A DNA stretch of 40,969 bases from Kitasatospora sp. Root107 (GCF_001424875.1 NZ_LMCT01000072.1:242206-283174); one strand, 5' to 3'. Shown: positions 1 to 8,336, counted from the stretch's first letter. Program-made: numbers and translations. The notes: generated from the letters alone by a model not told the origin.

Positions 1-1800
1 GCTGCCGAGGGCTTCGCGGTGCTGCCGGTCGGCCTCCGCGAGGGCGGTGCGCAGCTGCTCGGCCGGCTGGTCGCCCGCCGCGCCGACGGCCTTCGCCTCG
101 GCCACCCGCAGGGTGAGCAGGGCCTGCTCGGCGGTGTCCCGGTGGCGCTCGGCCTGCTGCTGGGCGGCGGTGGCCCGCTGCTCGTCCTCGGCCCGGACCG
201 AGCCGTCGGCGGGCCGGGCCGGGGCCGGGTGCTCGGCCGAGCCGCAGACCCGGCAGGGGTCACCGCTGACGAGCCGGCCCGCCAGCTCGGCGGCCATCCC
301 GGTCAGGCGGCGTTCGCGCAGGTCGAGGGTGCGCTCGCGGGCGTCGTTGGCGGCGGCCCTGAGGGTCTCCAACTCCCGTTCGGCGGTGGTGATCCCGGTG
401 CGGAGGCGGTCCCGCTCGGCGGCGGCGGTGAGTCGGCTGCGGAGCTCGGTGCGGCGGGCATCGAGCTGCTCGACCCTGGCCTCGGCGGTGCGGGCCTCGG
501 CCTGACGCTCCTGGAGCCGCTTGAACCGGCCGTCGAAGTCGGTCAGCCAGTCCGCCGCATCCTCCGCCGACTCCTCGGCCCGGAGCAGCTCGTGGCCCAG
601 CTGCTCGCGCTCCCGGACTGCTTCGGTGAGCCGCTGCTCGTCGGCCCGGGCGGCATCCAGGCGGCCGAGCTCGGCGCGCAGCTCCCGTTCGTGTTCCGCG
701 AGTTGCGAGGCGTCGGCGTCGGCATCGCCGGTGAGTGCGGCCCGGCTGTGCTGCTCGGCCCGGACGGCGGCGATGTGGGCGGTGGCCGCAGCGGCGTGGT
801 GGCGGAGCACCGGCTCGACGGTGGCGGCCTGCTGGGCGGTGCCGAGACGCTCCCGGTCCTGCCGGTACCGGTCGGCGCTGTGGGCCAACTCGCCTGCCGC
901 AAGCACGGCCTGACGGTGGCGCTGCTGACGGCCGGCCAGCTCGGTGGCCCGCTGGAGCGCCTGCTGAGCCGCGCCGTGGCCCCGCTCGGCGGCGTCCAGG
1001 GCGAGCGCCGCGACGGTGGCCCGCTCGGCCGCGTCGGTGCGCAGGATCGCCGCCCAGCCGAGAAACTCCACGGCACCCGCGTGCTCCGGCACCTGCTCGG
1101 CCAGCGGGACTGCGGTCGCCCCGGCGGCCTCCTCGGCCCGGGTGGCGAGCGAGTACAGCCGCTGCCTGCCCTCCTTGACGGTGGCCTCGTGCTTGGTCCG
1201 CTGGTCGGTGAGCCAGCGCTCCACCTGGTCGAACCGGCCGGTGTCGAAGAGCTGCCGGAGCAGCTTGGCCCGCTCGTTGGTGTCGGCCCGCAGGAAGCGC
1301 GCGAAGTCGCCCTGCGGCAGCAGCACCACCTGGCAGAACTGCTCCCGGCTCATCCCGATCAGCCGGTTGATCTGCTCGCCGGCCTCCTGGTGCGAGCGGC
1401 TGAGCGCCCGCCAGCCCGGCTCGCCCTCCCCGGTGTCAGTGACCCACTCGCTGAGCAGGGTCTCCGGCTTCATGGGGGTCAGCCCGGTGCCGCGTAGCTT
1501 CGGCCGGAGCTGCTCGGGGCTGCGGACGATCCGCAGCCGCTGGCCGCCGAGGGTGAGTTCGAGCTCGACCTGGGTCGGCACGGTGGCCAAGGCGTGGTCG
1601 CTGCGCAGCGGGTTGCCCTTGCGGGCGCCCGGCACCTCGCCGTAGAGCGCGAAGCAGACCGCGTCCAGCACGCTGCTCTTGCCCGCGCCGGTGGCGCCCC
1701 TGAGCAGGAAGAGACCGGCCGAGGCCAGCTCGTCGAAGTCGACCCGCTCGGTGCCCGCGAACGGGCCGAACGCGGTGACGGTCAGCTGATGCAGCCTCAT
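1..1800 (-). CDS. sbcC: SbcC exonuclease ATPase subunit (C-terminus beyond window)
   Basis: SMC/Rad50-like ATPase of the SbcCD complex, which opens hairpins and processes DNA ends in the cytoplasm. The ATG at 1800-1798 starts MRLHQLTVTAFGPF. Walker A GATGAGKSS lies at residues 35-43, followed by the Q-loop-like region (SREQFCQVVLLPQGDF). A long Ala/Glu/Arg-rich coiled coil follows. The zinc-hook CxxC is visible as CRVC at residues 516-519 (bases 255-244), so the protein is Rad50-like in organisation. About 600 residues are in the window; the returning coiled coil and the signature/Walker B half lie to the left. The start overlaps the sbcD stop by ATGA, implying translational coupling and co-transcription. 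The frame stays open to the window edge. Identification is firm. Confidence 0.95.
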   Translation of the reverse strand, partial: MRLHQLTVTAFGPFAGTERVDFDELASAGLFLLRGATGAGKSSVLDAVCFALYGEVPGARKGNPLRSDHALATVPTQVELELTLGGQRLRIVRSPEQLRPKLRGTGLTPMKPETLLSEWVTDTGEGEPGWRALSRSHQEAGEQINRLIGMSREQFCQVVLLPQGDFARFLRADTNERAKLLRQLFDTGRFDQVERWLTDQRTKHEATVKEGRQRLYSLATRAEEAAGATAVPLAEQVPEHAGAVEFLGWAAILRTDAAERATVAALALDAAERGHGAAQQALQRATELAGRQQRHRQAVLAAGELAHSADRYRQDRERLGTAQQAATVEPVLRHHAAAATAHIAAVRAEQHSRAALTGDADADASQLAEHERELRAELGRLDAARADEQRLTEAVREREQLGHELLRAEESAEDAADWLTDFDGRFKRLQERQAEARTAEARVEQLDARRTELRSRLTAAAERDRLRTGITTAERELETLRAAANDARERTLDLRERRLTGMAAELAGRLVSGDPCRVCGSAEHPAPARPADGSVRAEDEQRATAAQQQAERHRDTAEQALLTLRVAEAKAVGAAGDQPAEQLRTALAEADRQHREALGS

Positions 1801-2966
1801 CGGGGCAGCTCCGCCTTTCGGTCGCCCTGCTCGCGGACGGTCTCGAACGCCGTCCGCAGCCAGGCTCGCTCGGTCTCGTCGGCTTCGGTGCCGGGGCGGA
1901 CGTGCCGGACGAAGCCCTCGGCGATCTCCAGGTCCGACCGGCCGCTGACCCGGGCGGCGTACGACTCCTGCCGGTCGCCGGGGACCGGGTCGGGCTCGAA
2001 GAGCAGCTGGAGGGTGTGCGGGAAGCGCTTGCGGAGCTGTTCCATCGGGTTGGCCGGGCGGGCCGGGTCGGTCAGGGTGGCCTGCACCCAGGAGTCCTCG
2101 TGCTGCTGGTACTTCTCGGCGGTCAGCAGCTCGTCGAGCCGGCCGCGCAGCCGGGCCAGCGGGCGGGGGACCGGGCAGTCGATCCGCTCCGCCGCGACCG
2201 AGCCGTCGGCGGCCAGGTCGACCAGCCACATGGTCTTGCGGTGGTCCACCTCGGAGAACGAGTAGGCGATCGGGGAGCCGCTGTAGCGCAGGTGCGGGGC
2301 GATCGTCTGGCTGCCGTGCAGGTGGCCGAGGGCGGCGTAGTGCACCCCGTCGAAGACGGCGGAGGGCACGCTCGCCACGCCGCCGACGGTGATGTCCCGC
2401 TCGCTGTCGCTGACCTCGCCGCCGGTCACGAAGGCGTGGGCCAGCACCACCGCCCTGGTGCCGTCCTGACGGGTCGCCAGATCGGCCCTGACCTGGTCCA
2501 TCGCCGCGCCGAGCACCTGCTCGTGGCCGCCCTTGGCCAGCCCGAACCGCTCCCGGGTCAGGGCCGGCTCCAGGTAGGGCAGGCCGTAGAGGGCGACCGG
2601 ACCGTGCTCGTCCGCCAGCAGGACGGGGGTGGCGACGGCGCCGGGATCGGTCCGCAGGTGGATGCCGGCCCGGCCGATCAGACCGGCCGCGACGCCGAGG
2701 CGGCGGGCCGAATCGTGGTTGCCGCTGATGAAGACGGTGGGCACGCCGAGCTCGGCGAGCCGGTGCAGCACGTCGTCGAAGAGCTCGACCGCGTCCAGCC
2801 CGGGGAGCGCGCGGTCGTAGACGTCACCGGCGACCAGCACCGCCTCGACACCGTGCTCGCGGACCACGCCGACCAGGTGGTCGAGGAACGCGCGCTGCGC
2901 CCCGATCAGGTTCTCCCGGTGGAACGACCGGCCGAGGTGCCAGTCCGAGGTGTGCAGCAGCCGCAC
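1797..2966 (-). CDS. sbcD: SbcD metallophosphoesterase nuclease subunit
   Basis: Mre11-family Mn-dependent nuclease that pairs with SbcC. The first motif sits at the very N-terminus (VRLLHTSDWHLG, Asp8/His10), so the GTG at 2966 is the natural start even though the frame stays open 63 codons further upstream. GDVYD lies at residues 47-51, GNHD at 82-85, and a GHLHG motif follows further on. These are the metal-binding motifs of calcineurin-like phosphoesterases in the usual order. At 389 aa it matches the usual SbcD length. The C-terminal cap ends in an ATGA overlap with sbcC. The ribosome-binding site is a weak GGGGGTTGGG stretch. The promoter must lie in 2967-3138, shared with the divergent gene at 3139; I could not pick out clear -35/-10 boxes. 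Confidence 0.95.
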   Translation of the reverse strand: MRLLHTSDWHLGRSFHRENLIGAQRAFLDHLVGVVREHGVEAVLVAGDVYDRALPGLDAVELFDDVLHRLAELGVPTVFISGNHDSARRLGVAAGLIGRAGIHLRTDPGAVATPVLLADEHGPVALYGLPYLEPALTRERFGLAKGGHEQVLGAAMDQVRADLATRQDGTRAVVLAHAFVTGGEVSDSERDITVGGVASVPSAVFDGVHYAALGHLHGSQTIAPHLRYSGSPIAYSFSEVDHRKTMWLVDLAADGSVAAERIDCPVPRPLARLRGRLDELLTAEKYQQHEDSWVQATLTDPARPANPMEQLRKRFPHTLQLLFEPDPVPGDRQESYAARVSGRSDLEIAEGFVRHVRPGTEADETERAWLRTAFETVREQGDRKAELPR

Positions 2967-3138
2967 GTACCCAACCCCCACACGCTCGTACTCACCAGGA
3001 CCGTTCCCGAGTATCACAGCTCGCGCCGACAAACCCCGAAGGCGGTAGCTGAGCGTGCTTGTCAGTGACGCTGTGTACGTTTCCCGGCATCGGGGGCCAG
3101 GCGTTGCCCGGCCGCCGGATTCCACCTCGGGAGGGTGC

Positions 3139-4008
3139 ATGACCAGCAGGAACAAGAACGGCAGCAGGCGGCGGTGCGGGGAGCGGGGCCGGGTGCGGCA
3201 GACGGTGGCGCTGGCGGTGGCCGCCGACGAGGCGGCGTACGCCCGGCTTCGCGGCCGCGGCCTGTTCGGCGCGGCGGACTACGGGGCGTACCTGCGCTGC
3301 ACCGAGCAGCGGTTGCGGGCGCTGCACGGGCACGGGATGGCGGTGCACCTGCGGGTGCTGGAGCCGGTCGACTTCGAGGACTTCTGCGCCGAGCACCTGC
3401 TCGACCCGGCCGACCCGGTGGCCGAGGTGGCGTACGCGGCCGATCCGGAGCTGGCCGGTGAGCCGTTCGCCTACACCGGGCAGGGGCTGGCCGAGCTGCT
3501 TCCGGCGCTGACGGAGGATCACCTGGCCCGGGTGCGGATCTCGATCGGCTGCGCCGCGCTGCTGGCGGCGGTCGGCTGCGAGCGGCGGCCGCAGGAGCGG
3601 GTCACGGCGGTGCTGCAGTACGTCTCCGAGGTCTGCCTCGCGCTGGCGGCGGGCGCGGGGGACGGGCGGCACCGGCTGACGCTCCGTTCGCTCGGTCTGT
3701 TGGACGGGGAGGAGCTGACGGCGGCGGCCGAGCTGCTGGTGGCGGCGGGACGGCCGGTCGAGCTGGGCCGGGAGGCGGAGGCGTTCTGCGTCACCCTGGC
3801 GGCGGCGGTGGCCGGGTACGGCTCCGGTGAGCTGCTGCTGTACCGGGCCGGCGGCGAGGCGTCCGGCTGGGTGCTGGTGGACGGCTGGCTGCGGCCGATG
3901 TCCGCGCTGGAGACCCAGGCGGTGCTGGGCGCGGAGGCCGGGGGCCCGCCCACCCCGGTCGGCCGGGCCGGGTTCCCGCTGCCCCCGCCGGAGGTGACCG
4001 GAGCCTGA
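3139..4008 (+). CDS. Conserved actinobacterial protein of unknown function
   Basis: 289-aa soluble protein that I do not recognise. The ATG at 3139 was chosen because GGGAGGG lies just before it (3129-3135). The open frame extends upstream to 3055 but without a ribosome-binding site. The N-terminus is basic (KNGSRRRCGERGR), followed by Ala/Leu-rich helical sequence with no signal peptide or membrane segment. A Pro/Gly-rich tail ends the protein (FPLPPPEVTGA). Acidic stretches such as VDFEDFCAEHLL and many Ala/Glu helices suggest an all-alpha fold. It is divergent from sbcDC and upstream of the Nudix-like gene on the same strand. Codon use matches the neighbours, so it is very likely real. I assign no function. 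Confidence 0.75.
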   Translation: MTSRNKNGSRRRCGERGRVRQTVALAVAADEAAYARLRGRGLFGAADYGAYLRCTEQRLRALHGHGMAVHLRVLEPVDFEDFCAEHLLDPADPVAEVAYAADPELAGEPFAYTGQGLAELLPALTEDHLARVRISIGCAALLAAVGCERRPQERVTAVLQYVSEVCLALAAGAGDGRHRLTLRSLGLLDGEELTAAAELLVAAGRPVELGREAEAFCVTLAAAVAGYGSGELLLYRAGGEASGWVLVDGWLRPMSALETQAVLGAEAGGPPTPVGRAGFPLPPPEVTGA

Positions 4009-4098
4009 ACCACGGGCGGCCGGCCATGCCCCGGGCGGCGGCCAGGACTGTTCATCGACCGGATGTTCGGGGAAGATCAACAGTTGGGGCGTGCTGTC

Positions 4099-4185
4099 AT
4101 GGGACAGCGCGCCCGCGTGCACCACCAGGAGTACGCCTACGCACCGCACGCCTACCGGCGCCCGAGACCGAAGGGGGACGCATGA
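4099..4185 (+). CDS. Possible 28-aa small ORF overlapping the Nudix start
   Basis: Short frame rich in His, Tyr and Arg (MGQRARVHHQEYAYAPHAY, then RRPRPKGDA). Its TGA at 4183-4185 overlaps the ATG of the Nudix-like gene (4182) in an ATGA arrangement typical of coupled genes. GGGGC lies about 8 nt before the ATG. An in-frame ATG at 4063 would give 40 residues but has no ribosome-binding site. The frame also continues from the previous stop without interruption, so this could be a random open stretch. It could act as an upstream translational coupler; no function can be assigned. Confidence 0.35.
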   Translation: MGQRARVHHQEYAYAPHAYRRPRPKGDA

Positions 4186-4778
4186 GCCGGATCGAGTACA
4201 GCGCGGAGATCGCCGAGCTGCTCGGCCGGGTCCGGCGCCGTCCGACGGCGGGGTGGCCGTGGCGCCCCGGCGAGCAGGTGCCGGAGGGGCTGCCGGTCAA
4301 GCAGTCCTGGGGCTGGCTGTTCGTGCCGGACGGCCGGGTGCTCACCCTGGTCAACCCCCGGGACGGCGTGGTCAGCCTGCCCGGCGGCTCGTTGGAGCCG
4401 GAGGACGCGGGCGACCCCGGTGCGGCGCTGGCCCGGGAGGCGGGGGAGGAGGCGCAGGCGGTGATCGGCCCGGCGCACTACCTCGGCTACCTCTACGACC
4501 GGGTCGGCTCGGCCAACGGCGGCCACGAGTGCGCCCGGGTCCGGATGGCCGCCGCGCTGCGGGCGGTCGGCCCGACCGCCCCCGACCCGGCCTCCGGGCG
4601 GCACTACCGCCGGCTGCTGGTGGCACCCGGTCTCGCGGTCGAGCTGCTCGGCTGGGGCGAGCCCGGCCTGCGGCAGGCCCGGGCGGCGGTGGATCTGGCG
4701 GCCCGCAGGCTCGGTGTGCCGTCCGCCGCCGAAGAGACCATCGAGGAACTGCCCGCCGCCGGGCTGGCCTTCGACTGA
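4182..4778 (+). CDS. Nudix-like hydrolase
   Basis: 198-aa cytoplasmic protein with a degenerate Nudix box: GGSLEPEDAGDPGAALAR, then EAGEEA, at residues 68-91. The canonical pattern GX5EX7REUXEEXGU is recognisable at REAGEE, which would bind the divalent metal. The first glycine is two residues too far away, the first Glu is displaced and the final Gly is absent. The flanking strands (SWGWLFVPDGRVLTLV and YLGYLYDRVG) fit a Nudix beta-grasp fold. The ATG at 4182 has AAGGGGGA upstream. The substrate is unknown, probably a nucleoside-diphosphate-type compound if the enzyme is active. It may be co-transcribed with the small ORF before it. Confidence 0.72.
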   Translation: MSRIEYSAEIAELLGRVRRRPTAGWPWRPGEQVPEGLPVKQSWGWLFVPDGRVLTLVNPRDGVVSLPGGSLEPEDAGDPGAALAREAGEEAQAVIGPAHYLGYLYDRVGSANGGHECARVRMAAALRAVGPTAPDPASGRHYRRLLVAPGLAVELLGWGEPGLRQARAAVDLAARRLGVPSAAEETIEELPAAGLAFD

Positions 4779-4849
4779 GGCTGAGACTGCGCCTGAGGTA
4801 CGGGAACTGACACCCCGTCGAACTGACGGTGCCACATGAGCGAACCCTC

Positions 4850-4904
4850 GCAACAGTTTTGGCATGGCCACTGTTGCTCGAAGCTACTCCCTGGTAAATA
4901 AAAT
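4850..4904 (+). promoter_or_regulatory. Inverted repeat overlapping a promoter for the SGNH esterase
   Basis: A perfect 8-bp inverted repeat GCAACAGT / ACTGTTGC lies at 4850-4857 and 4870-4877. Its right arm runs into a possible -35 TTGCTC (4874-4879). An unusually AT-rich stretch, TAAATAAAAT (4895-4904), gives -10 candidates AATAAA (17-bp spacing) or TAAAAT (19-bp). The start codon is about 30 nt downstream. This geometry fits a repressor site over a promoter; the binding protein is unknown. Confidence 0.4.
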
Positions 4905-4934
4905 GTGACCCGCGTCACTCCAGTGGAGGTACTC

Positions 4935-5735
4935 GTGCGCCCTGCTCGTGCCGTGTCCGTCGCCACCACGGCGATCCTGCTCACCCTGACCACCCTCTTC
5001 GTGGCCCCCGCGGCCAGCGCCTCGTCGGCCCGCTACGTCGCGCTGGGCGACTCCTACTCCTCCGGAGTGGGCGCGGGCAGCTACACCAGCGAGAGTGGCA
5101 ACTGCAAGCGCAGCACCAACGCCTATCCGTACCAGTGGAAGAACGCCAACTCGCCCGCCGCCTTCGCGTTCACCGCCTGCTCGGGTGCGCGGACCGGCGA
5201 CGTGGCGAACAACCAGCTCGGCCCGCTGGACGCCTCGACCACCCTGGTCAGCCTCACCGTCGGCGGCAATGACTCGGGCTTCGCCAGCACCATGCAGACC
5301 TGCGTACTGAACAGCGAGAGCGCCTGCCTGACGGCGGTCAACAACGCCAAGGCGTACGCGACCAACACCTTGCCCGGCCTGCTCGACTCGCTCTACGCGA
5401 AGATCCACGCGAAGGCCCCCAACGCCCATGTGGTGGTGCTGGGTTACCCGCACCTCTACCAGGTCGGCGGGAGCTGCATCTTCGGCATCGGCGACACCAA
5501 GCGGGCCGCTATCAACAGCGCGGCCGACGTGCTGGACGACGTGATCGCCAAGCGGGTGGCGAACGCCGGCTTCACCTATGAGGACGTCAGAAGCCGGTTC
5601 GCCGCCGGCCACGAGATCTGCGGCAGCAGCACGCTGTGGCTGAACAGCACGGTGCTGCCGGTGGACGAGAGCTACCACCCCAAGGCGGCCGGCCAGATCG
5701 GCGGCTACCTGCCGGCCTTCACCGCCGGAGTCTGA
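4935..5735 (+). CDS. Secreted SGNH/GDSL esterase-lipase
   Basis: Extracellular serine esterase of the GDSL/SGNH family, similar in plan to the Streptomyces rimosus lipase. The GTG at 4935 has GGAGG seven bases upstream; an upstream GTG at 4905 lacks one. Residues 1-29 form a Sec signal peptide ending ASA. Block I is ALGDSYSSG with nucleophile Ser40. Block III is VGGNDSGF, and the C-terminal DESYHP supplies the Asp and His of the triad. Six cysteines in three nearby pairs fit the three disulphides known in streptomycete relatives. 266 aa, normal length. It ends just before a strong terminator shared with the convergent protease gene. Confidence 0.9.
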   Translation: MRPARAVSVATTAILLTLTTLFVAPAASASSARYVALGDSYSSGVGAGSYTSESGNCKRSTNAYPYQWKNANSPAAFAFTACSGARTGDVANNQLGPLDASTTLVSLTVGGNDSGFASTMQTCVLNSESACLTAVNNAKAYATNTLPGLLDSLYAKIHAKAPNAHVVVLGYPHLYQVGGSCIFGIGDTKRAAINSAADVLDDVIAKRVANAGFTYEDVRSRFAAGHEICGSSTLWLNSTVLPVDESYHPKAAGQIGGYLPAFTAGV

Positions 5736-5741
5736 TCCACC

Positions 5742-5789
5742 AAAGGTTGTGCCCTCTGCCCATCGCGGGCGGCAGAGGGCACAACCTTT
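5742..5789. terminator. Bidirectional terminator hairpin, copy 1
   Basis: A perfect 19-bp stem (AAAGGTTGTGCCCTCTGCC at 5742-5760, complement at 5771-5789) has a 10-nt loop. A T-run lies on the plus side and A-rich bases on the minus side. It sits between the convergent esterase and protease genes and can serve both. The central part of stem and loop is repeated almost exactly at 6995-7040. Confidence 0.9.
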
Positions 5790-5796
5790 TTTGCGG

Positions 5797-6867
5797 CTAC
5801 AGCCCGGGGATCTGCCGGGCGGCGAAGGCCTGACGGACCGAGGCGGCCGCCTTGTCGCCGTACATGGCACGGGCGGTGGCGACGGTCGTCAGGGCCGCCG
5901 CGGTGAAGTCGGTGTCGGGCGCGAACGAGAACTGGGCGTTCACGATGATCCGGTCGGCGGTGCGGGCACCGAGGGCCTTACGGATGTCGTACAGCGCCTG
6001 GGACCAGATCTCCCCGTCGGCGTGCACCTCGCCGACCTTGTCCGAGTAGACCTTGCCGCTGTCGATCCGGCGCAGGCAGTGCGGCGTCGTGGAGGTGTAG
6101 CCGACGGAGTCCCAGTCGGCGACGCACGCTTCGGGCGTGTTGCGCGGCCAGCCGTACTTGGCGTCGGCGGCCAGGCCGACCGACACGGCGAGGTAGTCGC
6201 CCCAGGCCTCGCCGATCGAGCCGGCCTCCTCCGAGCTGCCGAAGCCGGGCACCTGGGCCTCGTGCACGGCGTGACCGTACTCGTGGACGATCACCTCGGC
6301 GTCCTCGGCGTCATCCACGCCGCCCTTGCCGAAGCGGATCTCGTCCTTCTTGTCGGTGAAGAAGGAGTTGTCGGAGCCCCACTGGTTCAGCCGGACGTTC
6401 TGCGGGCGGTCGTTGGCGCCGCGCAGCTCGCTGCCGAAGCCGAGGCTCTGCAGGTACTCCTGCGCCTCGTTGACCCAGAAGTAGGCCATCACCTGCTCGA
6501 ACTGGTCGGCATTGCGGGTGTAGCGGAAATCGCCGGTGCCCGAGCGGGCGGGCGTGCCGGTCTCCGAGCGGACGACGGCCCAGCGGCCGGAGAGGCCGCC
6601 GGAGGCGTCCAGGTTGCGCAGGGCGACGGTCGCGTAGGCGGAGGCCGGGACGGCGGAGTCCGCGTCCTTTCCGTCGGTCAGGTTCTGGTCACCCGAGGAC
6701 TGCACCGGGCTGACCATGAATATCCGCCCGGTGGCGGTCGCGGTGGCGGCAGCCGGGCTGTTCGCGGCGAGGGCGGGCGGGGCGGCGACGCCGGCCACCG
6801 AGGCGAGGACCGCGGTGGCGGCGAGGGCCAGGGTGAGGCGTCGGGGCGCAGGGGTGGAACGTGACAA
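5797..6867 (-). CDS. Secreted zinc metalloprotease, M36 (fungalysin)-like gluzincin
   Basis: Secreted metalloprotease. A Sec signal peptide covers about residues 1-35 (RRLTLALAATAVLASVAGVA, then an AxA site). The zinc site is HEYGH at residues 195-199, and the third ligand is Glu220 in GSIGEAWGDY, the gluzincin arrangement. The stretch around FEQVMAYFWVNEAQEYLQSL before the zinc helix resembles the M36 catalytic domain. No FTP propeptide precedes it, so at 356 aa it is a compact form. The only possible start in this frame near a ribosome-binding site is the TTG at 6867, with GGAGG four bases away; TTG starts are uncommon. It is convergent with the esterase. Confidence 0.85.
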   Translation of the reverse strand: MSRSTPAPRRLTLALAATAVLASVAGVAAPPALAANSPAAATATATGRIFMVSPVQSSGDQNLTDGKDADSAVPASAYATVALRNLDASGGLSGRWAVVRSETGTPARSGTGDFRYTRNADQFEQVMAYFWVNEAQEYLQSLGFGSELRGANDRPQNVRLNQWGSDNSFFTDKKDEIRFGKGGVDDAEDAEVIVHEYGHAVHEAQVPGFGSSEEAGSIGEAWGDYLAVSVGLAADAKYGWPRNTPEACVADWDSVGYTSTTPHCLRRIDSGKVYSDKVGEVHADGEIWSQALYDIRKALGARTADRIIVNAQFSFAPDTDFTAAALTTVATARAMYGDKAAASVRQAFAARQIPGL

Positions 6868-6994
6868 GGCTCCTCCAAGGCAGGCAGAGCAGACGCCCGG
6901 TCGGGACGCGTGATGCTCGATGGGGGATCTTCCCGCACGGTGACGGCTGTGACCAGAGGGGTAGAGGCGACGGATACCCGCCGGCCTTCGACCA

Positions 6995-7040
6995 ACGGCT
7001 GTGCCCTCTGCCCGTCGCGGGCGGCAGAGGGCACAGCCGT
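6995..7040. terminator. Terminator hairpin, copy 2
   Basis: A perfect 18-bp stem (ACGGCTGTGCCCTCTGCC at 6995-7012, complement at 7023-7040) has a 10-nt loop. It starts five bases after the stop of the polysaccharide deacetylase gene on the minus strand. The 34-bp core (arm GTGCCCTCTGCC, 10-nt loop, complementary arm) matches copy 1 except for one loop base. There is no T-run here, only a strong GC hairpin. Confidence 0.8.
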
Positions 7041-7044
7041 GCGG

Positions 7045-8154
7045 TCAGCTGGTGTAGTTACGCAGCCCGGCCACGGTGAGACCGGCCGCCGTGGCGTCGG
7101 TCAGGGCCCGCTGGAGGTCGCCGGCCAGCGAGTCGGCGAAGTGGAAGATCACCACGTCACCGGCCTGCAGACCGCCGTGGTAGCTGTTGGATGCGCCCCA
7201 GCTGTAGTCCGCGGTCGCGGTCAGCACGGTGCGCAGCCCGCAGTTGGCGGCCGCCTGCAGGGTGTCGGCGTTGAACGCGAAGTACGGCGGACGGAAGATG
7301 GTCGGCACCGTGCCGTACCGCTTGGCCGCCGCGTCCCGGGCGTCGCAGATCTCGGCCTGCTGCTCGGCGGCGGAGAGCGTGGTGAGGTCACGGTGCGAGA
7401 CGCTGTGCGCCTCGACCGAGGAACCGGGGACGGCGGTGATCCGCTTGAAGTAGTCCGGCTCGAAGCCGGACGGCATCGGCAGCGGGAAGGCCGTCACCGG
7501 CAGCTTGTTGGTCTCGATGAACTGCGCCGCGTCGGCGGTGCGGGCCCAGCCGTCGTCGATGGTGAAGAAGACCACCTTGTCCTGGGTCGGCATGTTCCAG
7601 GTGGCCCAGGCCGGGGCGGGGGCCGGGCCGGTCAGCTCGACGTCGTCGGCCGAGAAGGCGCCCTGCTCGTACCAGCCGTGCAGGTAGAGCCGGACGGAGG
7701 TGTTGGTCGGTCCGGTGGTGAAGCTGGTGGTGAGCTTCTGCCAGTTCCCGCCGGTGGACTGCACCCAGGACGGCGCCACGTCGTTGCCGGTGCCGGTGGC
7801 ACCGAGGAAGACGTAACTTCCGCGCACCCAGGCCGAGTAGGTGTAGGTGGTGTTGGGCCGGACCGCGAGGGTCTGGGCGCACTCGCCGTTGCTGTGGTCG
7901 CCGGCCGGAGTCACCGTGAGGGCCGAACCGCCGCTGTGCGCGGCGGTGTTGAGCACGGCCTCGCCGGTGGTGCACTGCCAGCCGGGAATCGAGCCCCAGT
8001 CCGCCAGCGGCAGGGTGGGGATCTCGAAGCCGGGGTTGGTGGCGAGGTTGACGGCCGGAGCGGTCTCGGCGTGCGCGGCGGGGACCGTGGCGCTCAGGAC
8101 CGTGAGCGCCGTGCCGGCCGCGCAGGCGGCGAGACGGCGCAGAGTGGTGGACAC
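7045..8154 (-). CDS. Secreted polysaccharide deacetylase with N-terminal carbohydrate-binding domain
   Basis: Extracellular enzyme of carbohydrate esterase family 4, likely removing N-acetyl groups from chitin, peptidoglycan or another acetylated glycan. The GTG at 8154 has AGGAG eight bases upstream. The signal peptide covers residues 1-29 (ends AHA). Residues 35-176 form a jelly-roll carbohydrate-binding module (NLATNPGFE start, FSADDVELTGP end, CBM4/9-like). The NodB domain follows from about 193, with TIDDG at 198-202, the metal-binding HSVSH at 250-254 and RPPY at 288-291. Asp201, His250 and His254 would bind the metal. A DasR-like site lies upstream, and terminator copy 2 follows. Confidence 0.9.
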   Translation of the reverse strand: MSTTLRRLAACAAGTALTVLSATVPAAHAETAPAVNLATNPGFEIPTLPLADWGSIPGWQCTTGEAVLNTAAHSGGSALTVTPAGDHSNGECAQTLAVRPNTTYTYSAWVRGSYVFLGATGTGNDVAPSWVQSTGGNWQKLTTSFTTGPTNTSVRLYLHGWYEQGAFSADDVELTGPAPAPAWATWNMPTQDKVVFFTIDDGWARTADAAQFIETNKLPVTAFPLPMPSGFEPDYFKRITAVPGSSVEAHSVSHRDLTTLSAAEQQAEICDARDAAAKRYGTVPTIFRPPYFAFNADTLQAAANCGLRTVLTATADYSWGASNSYHGGLQAGDVVIFHFADSLAGDLQRALTDATAAGLTVAGLRNYTS

Positions 8155-8269
8155 GAGTGATCTCCTGTGGGGGAAGAACGCTGCACTCCCCTGAGGGCGG
8201 GGACGAATCGGCCTGCCGCACACATGCCGGGTCCCGGTGGCTGGTTGCGCTTTCCGGGCCGGGCCATAC

Positions 8270-8285
8270 ATTGGACTGGACCAGA
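8270..8285 (-). promoter_or_regulatory. DasR-like operator candidate upstream of deacetylase
   Basis: Read on the minus strand the site is TCTGGTCCAGTCCAAT. It matches 12 of 16 positions of the DasR consensus ACTGGTCTAGACCAGT and closely resembles the TGGTCCAGACC-type repeats of streptomycete chitinase promoters. TTGACG lies just upstream on the same strand, so the site falls where -35/-10 spacing would place it. It stands about 115 bp before the GTG of the deacetylase. The match is imperfect, and binding is inferred. Confidence 0.4.
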
Positions 8286-8336
8286 GGGCCCGTCAAGACC
8301 GCTTCCGACATTGCCGAACCAGCCTGATCACGGGGA

